The notes beneath the pieces were generated by a model. That model saw nothing but the letters and a program-made list of their open reading frames with translations. It was not told where the DNA came from and searched no databases. 30,414 bases of DNA from Oscillospiraceae bacterium (GTDB taxonomy: Bacteria; Bacillota_A; Clostridia; Oscillospirales; Oscillospiraceae): contig CADBKB010000013.1 in NCBI GenBank assembly GCA_902795095.1, forward strand, positions 1 through 30,414, read 5' to 3'. Below, in pieces: positions 30,387 through 30,414 of this stretch (the stretch's first letter is position 1; each line of letters begins with the position of its first letter). The position numbers were made by a program, and so were the translations under genes.

Positions 30387-30414
30387 GTTTGATTGGACGC
30401 GAAAGGAAACCCTG

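Noticed and set aside
1..30414. CRISPR arrays, prophage structural genes, restriction systems, transposases
   Set aside because: None of these was found on either strand in this window.

Overview
This 30.4-kb window is a chromosomal segment of a high-GC, endospore-forming member of the Clostridia, most probably in the Oscillospiraceae/Eubacteriales range. Evidence: the Firmicutes block yqfC-yqfD-phoH-ybeY-era-yqzL-recO, sporulation proteins YqfC, YqfD and a YlbJ-like protein, ribosomal protein L27 with a cleavable N-terminal extension next to its protease Prp, and AGGAGG-type ribosome binding sites almost everywhere. The family is an inference from gene content and composition; no marker search was possible.

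Region 1 (1-13772, minus strand). A long, nearly gapless housekeeping run reads leftward: yqfC, yqfD, phoH, ybeY, era, yqzL (31 codons), recO (with a frameshift), mutS2, comEC, holA, an RNase M5-type Toprim gene, an ABC-F ATPase, then a Mrp/NBP35 Fe-S carrier ATPase that runs off the left edge and has its own strong promoter. Most junctions are 1-2 bp gaps or 4-8 bp overlaps, so translational coupling is likely. The themes are ribosome and rRNA maturation (Era, YbeY, RNase M5-like, PhoH), DNA repair and uptake (RecO, MutS2, ComEC), replication (HolA) and sporulation.

Region 2 (13849-18917). A divergent YlbJ-like sporulation membrane gene and a small Cys-containing protein read rightward. Converging on them are a zinc-ribbon protein and obgE. 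A lower-GC, beta-propeller-like orphan gene sits between obgE and the rplU-prp-rpmA ribosomal operon, which has its own consensus promoter, a candidate L21 leader and a terminator.

Region 3 (19044-24710, plus strand). A four-gene MacAB-like ABC export operon: lipoprotein adaptor, ATPase, second adaptor, permease. The second adaptor is unusual. Its coiled-coil hairpin is split by about 350 residues carrying an extra domain, two FIVAR-like helical domains and a Ser/Asn/Gly/Thr-rich linker.

Region 4 (24711-28517). A GIY-YIG protein, an ADP-ribose pyrophosphatase-type Nudix hydrolase, a SUV3-like DExH helicase and deoC, with clear promoters for the Nudix, helicase and downstream tRNA genes.

Region 5 (28549-30414). 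tRNA-Arg(CCG) is followed by a compact patch of structured repeats made partly of inverted and direct copies of the tRNA 3' end, with one compensatory base-pair change between copies. Then come a lower-GC orphan two-helix membrane protein, a GNAT acetyltransferase and a group of hairpins at the right edge. This looks like an accessory or integration-prone site.
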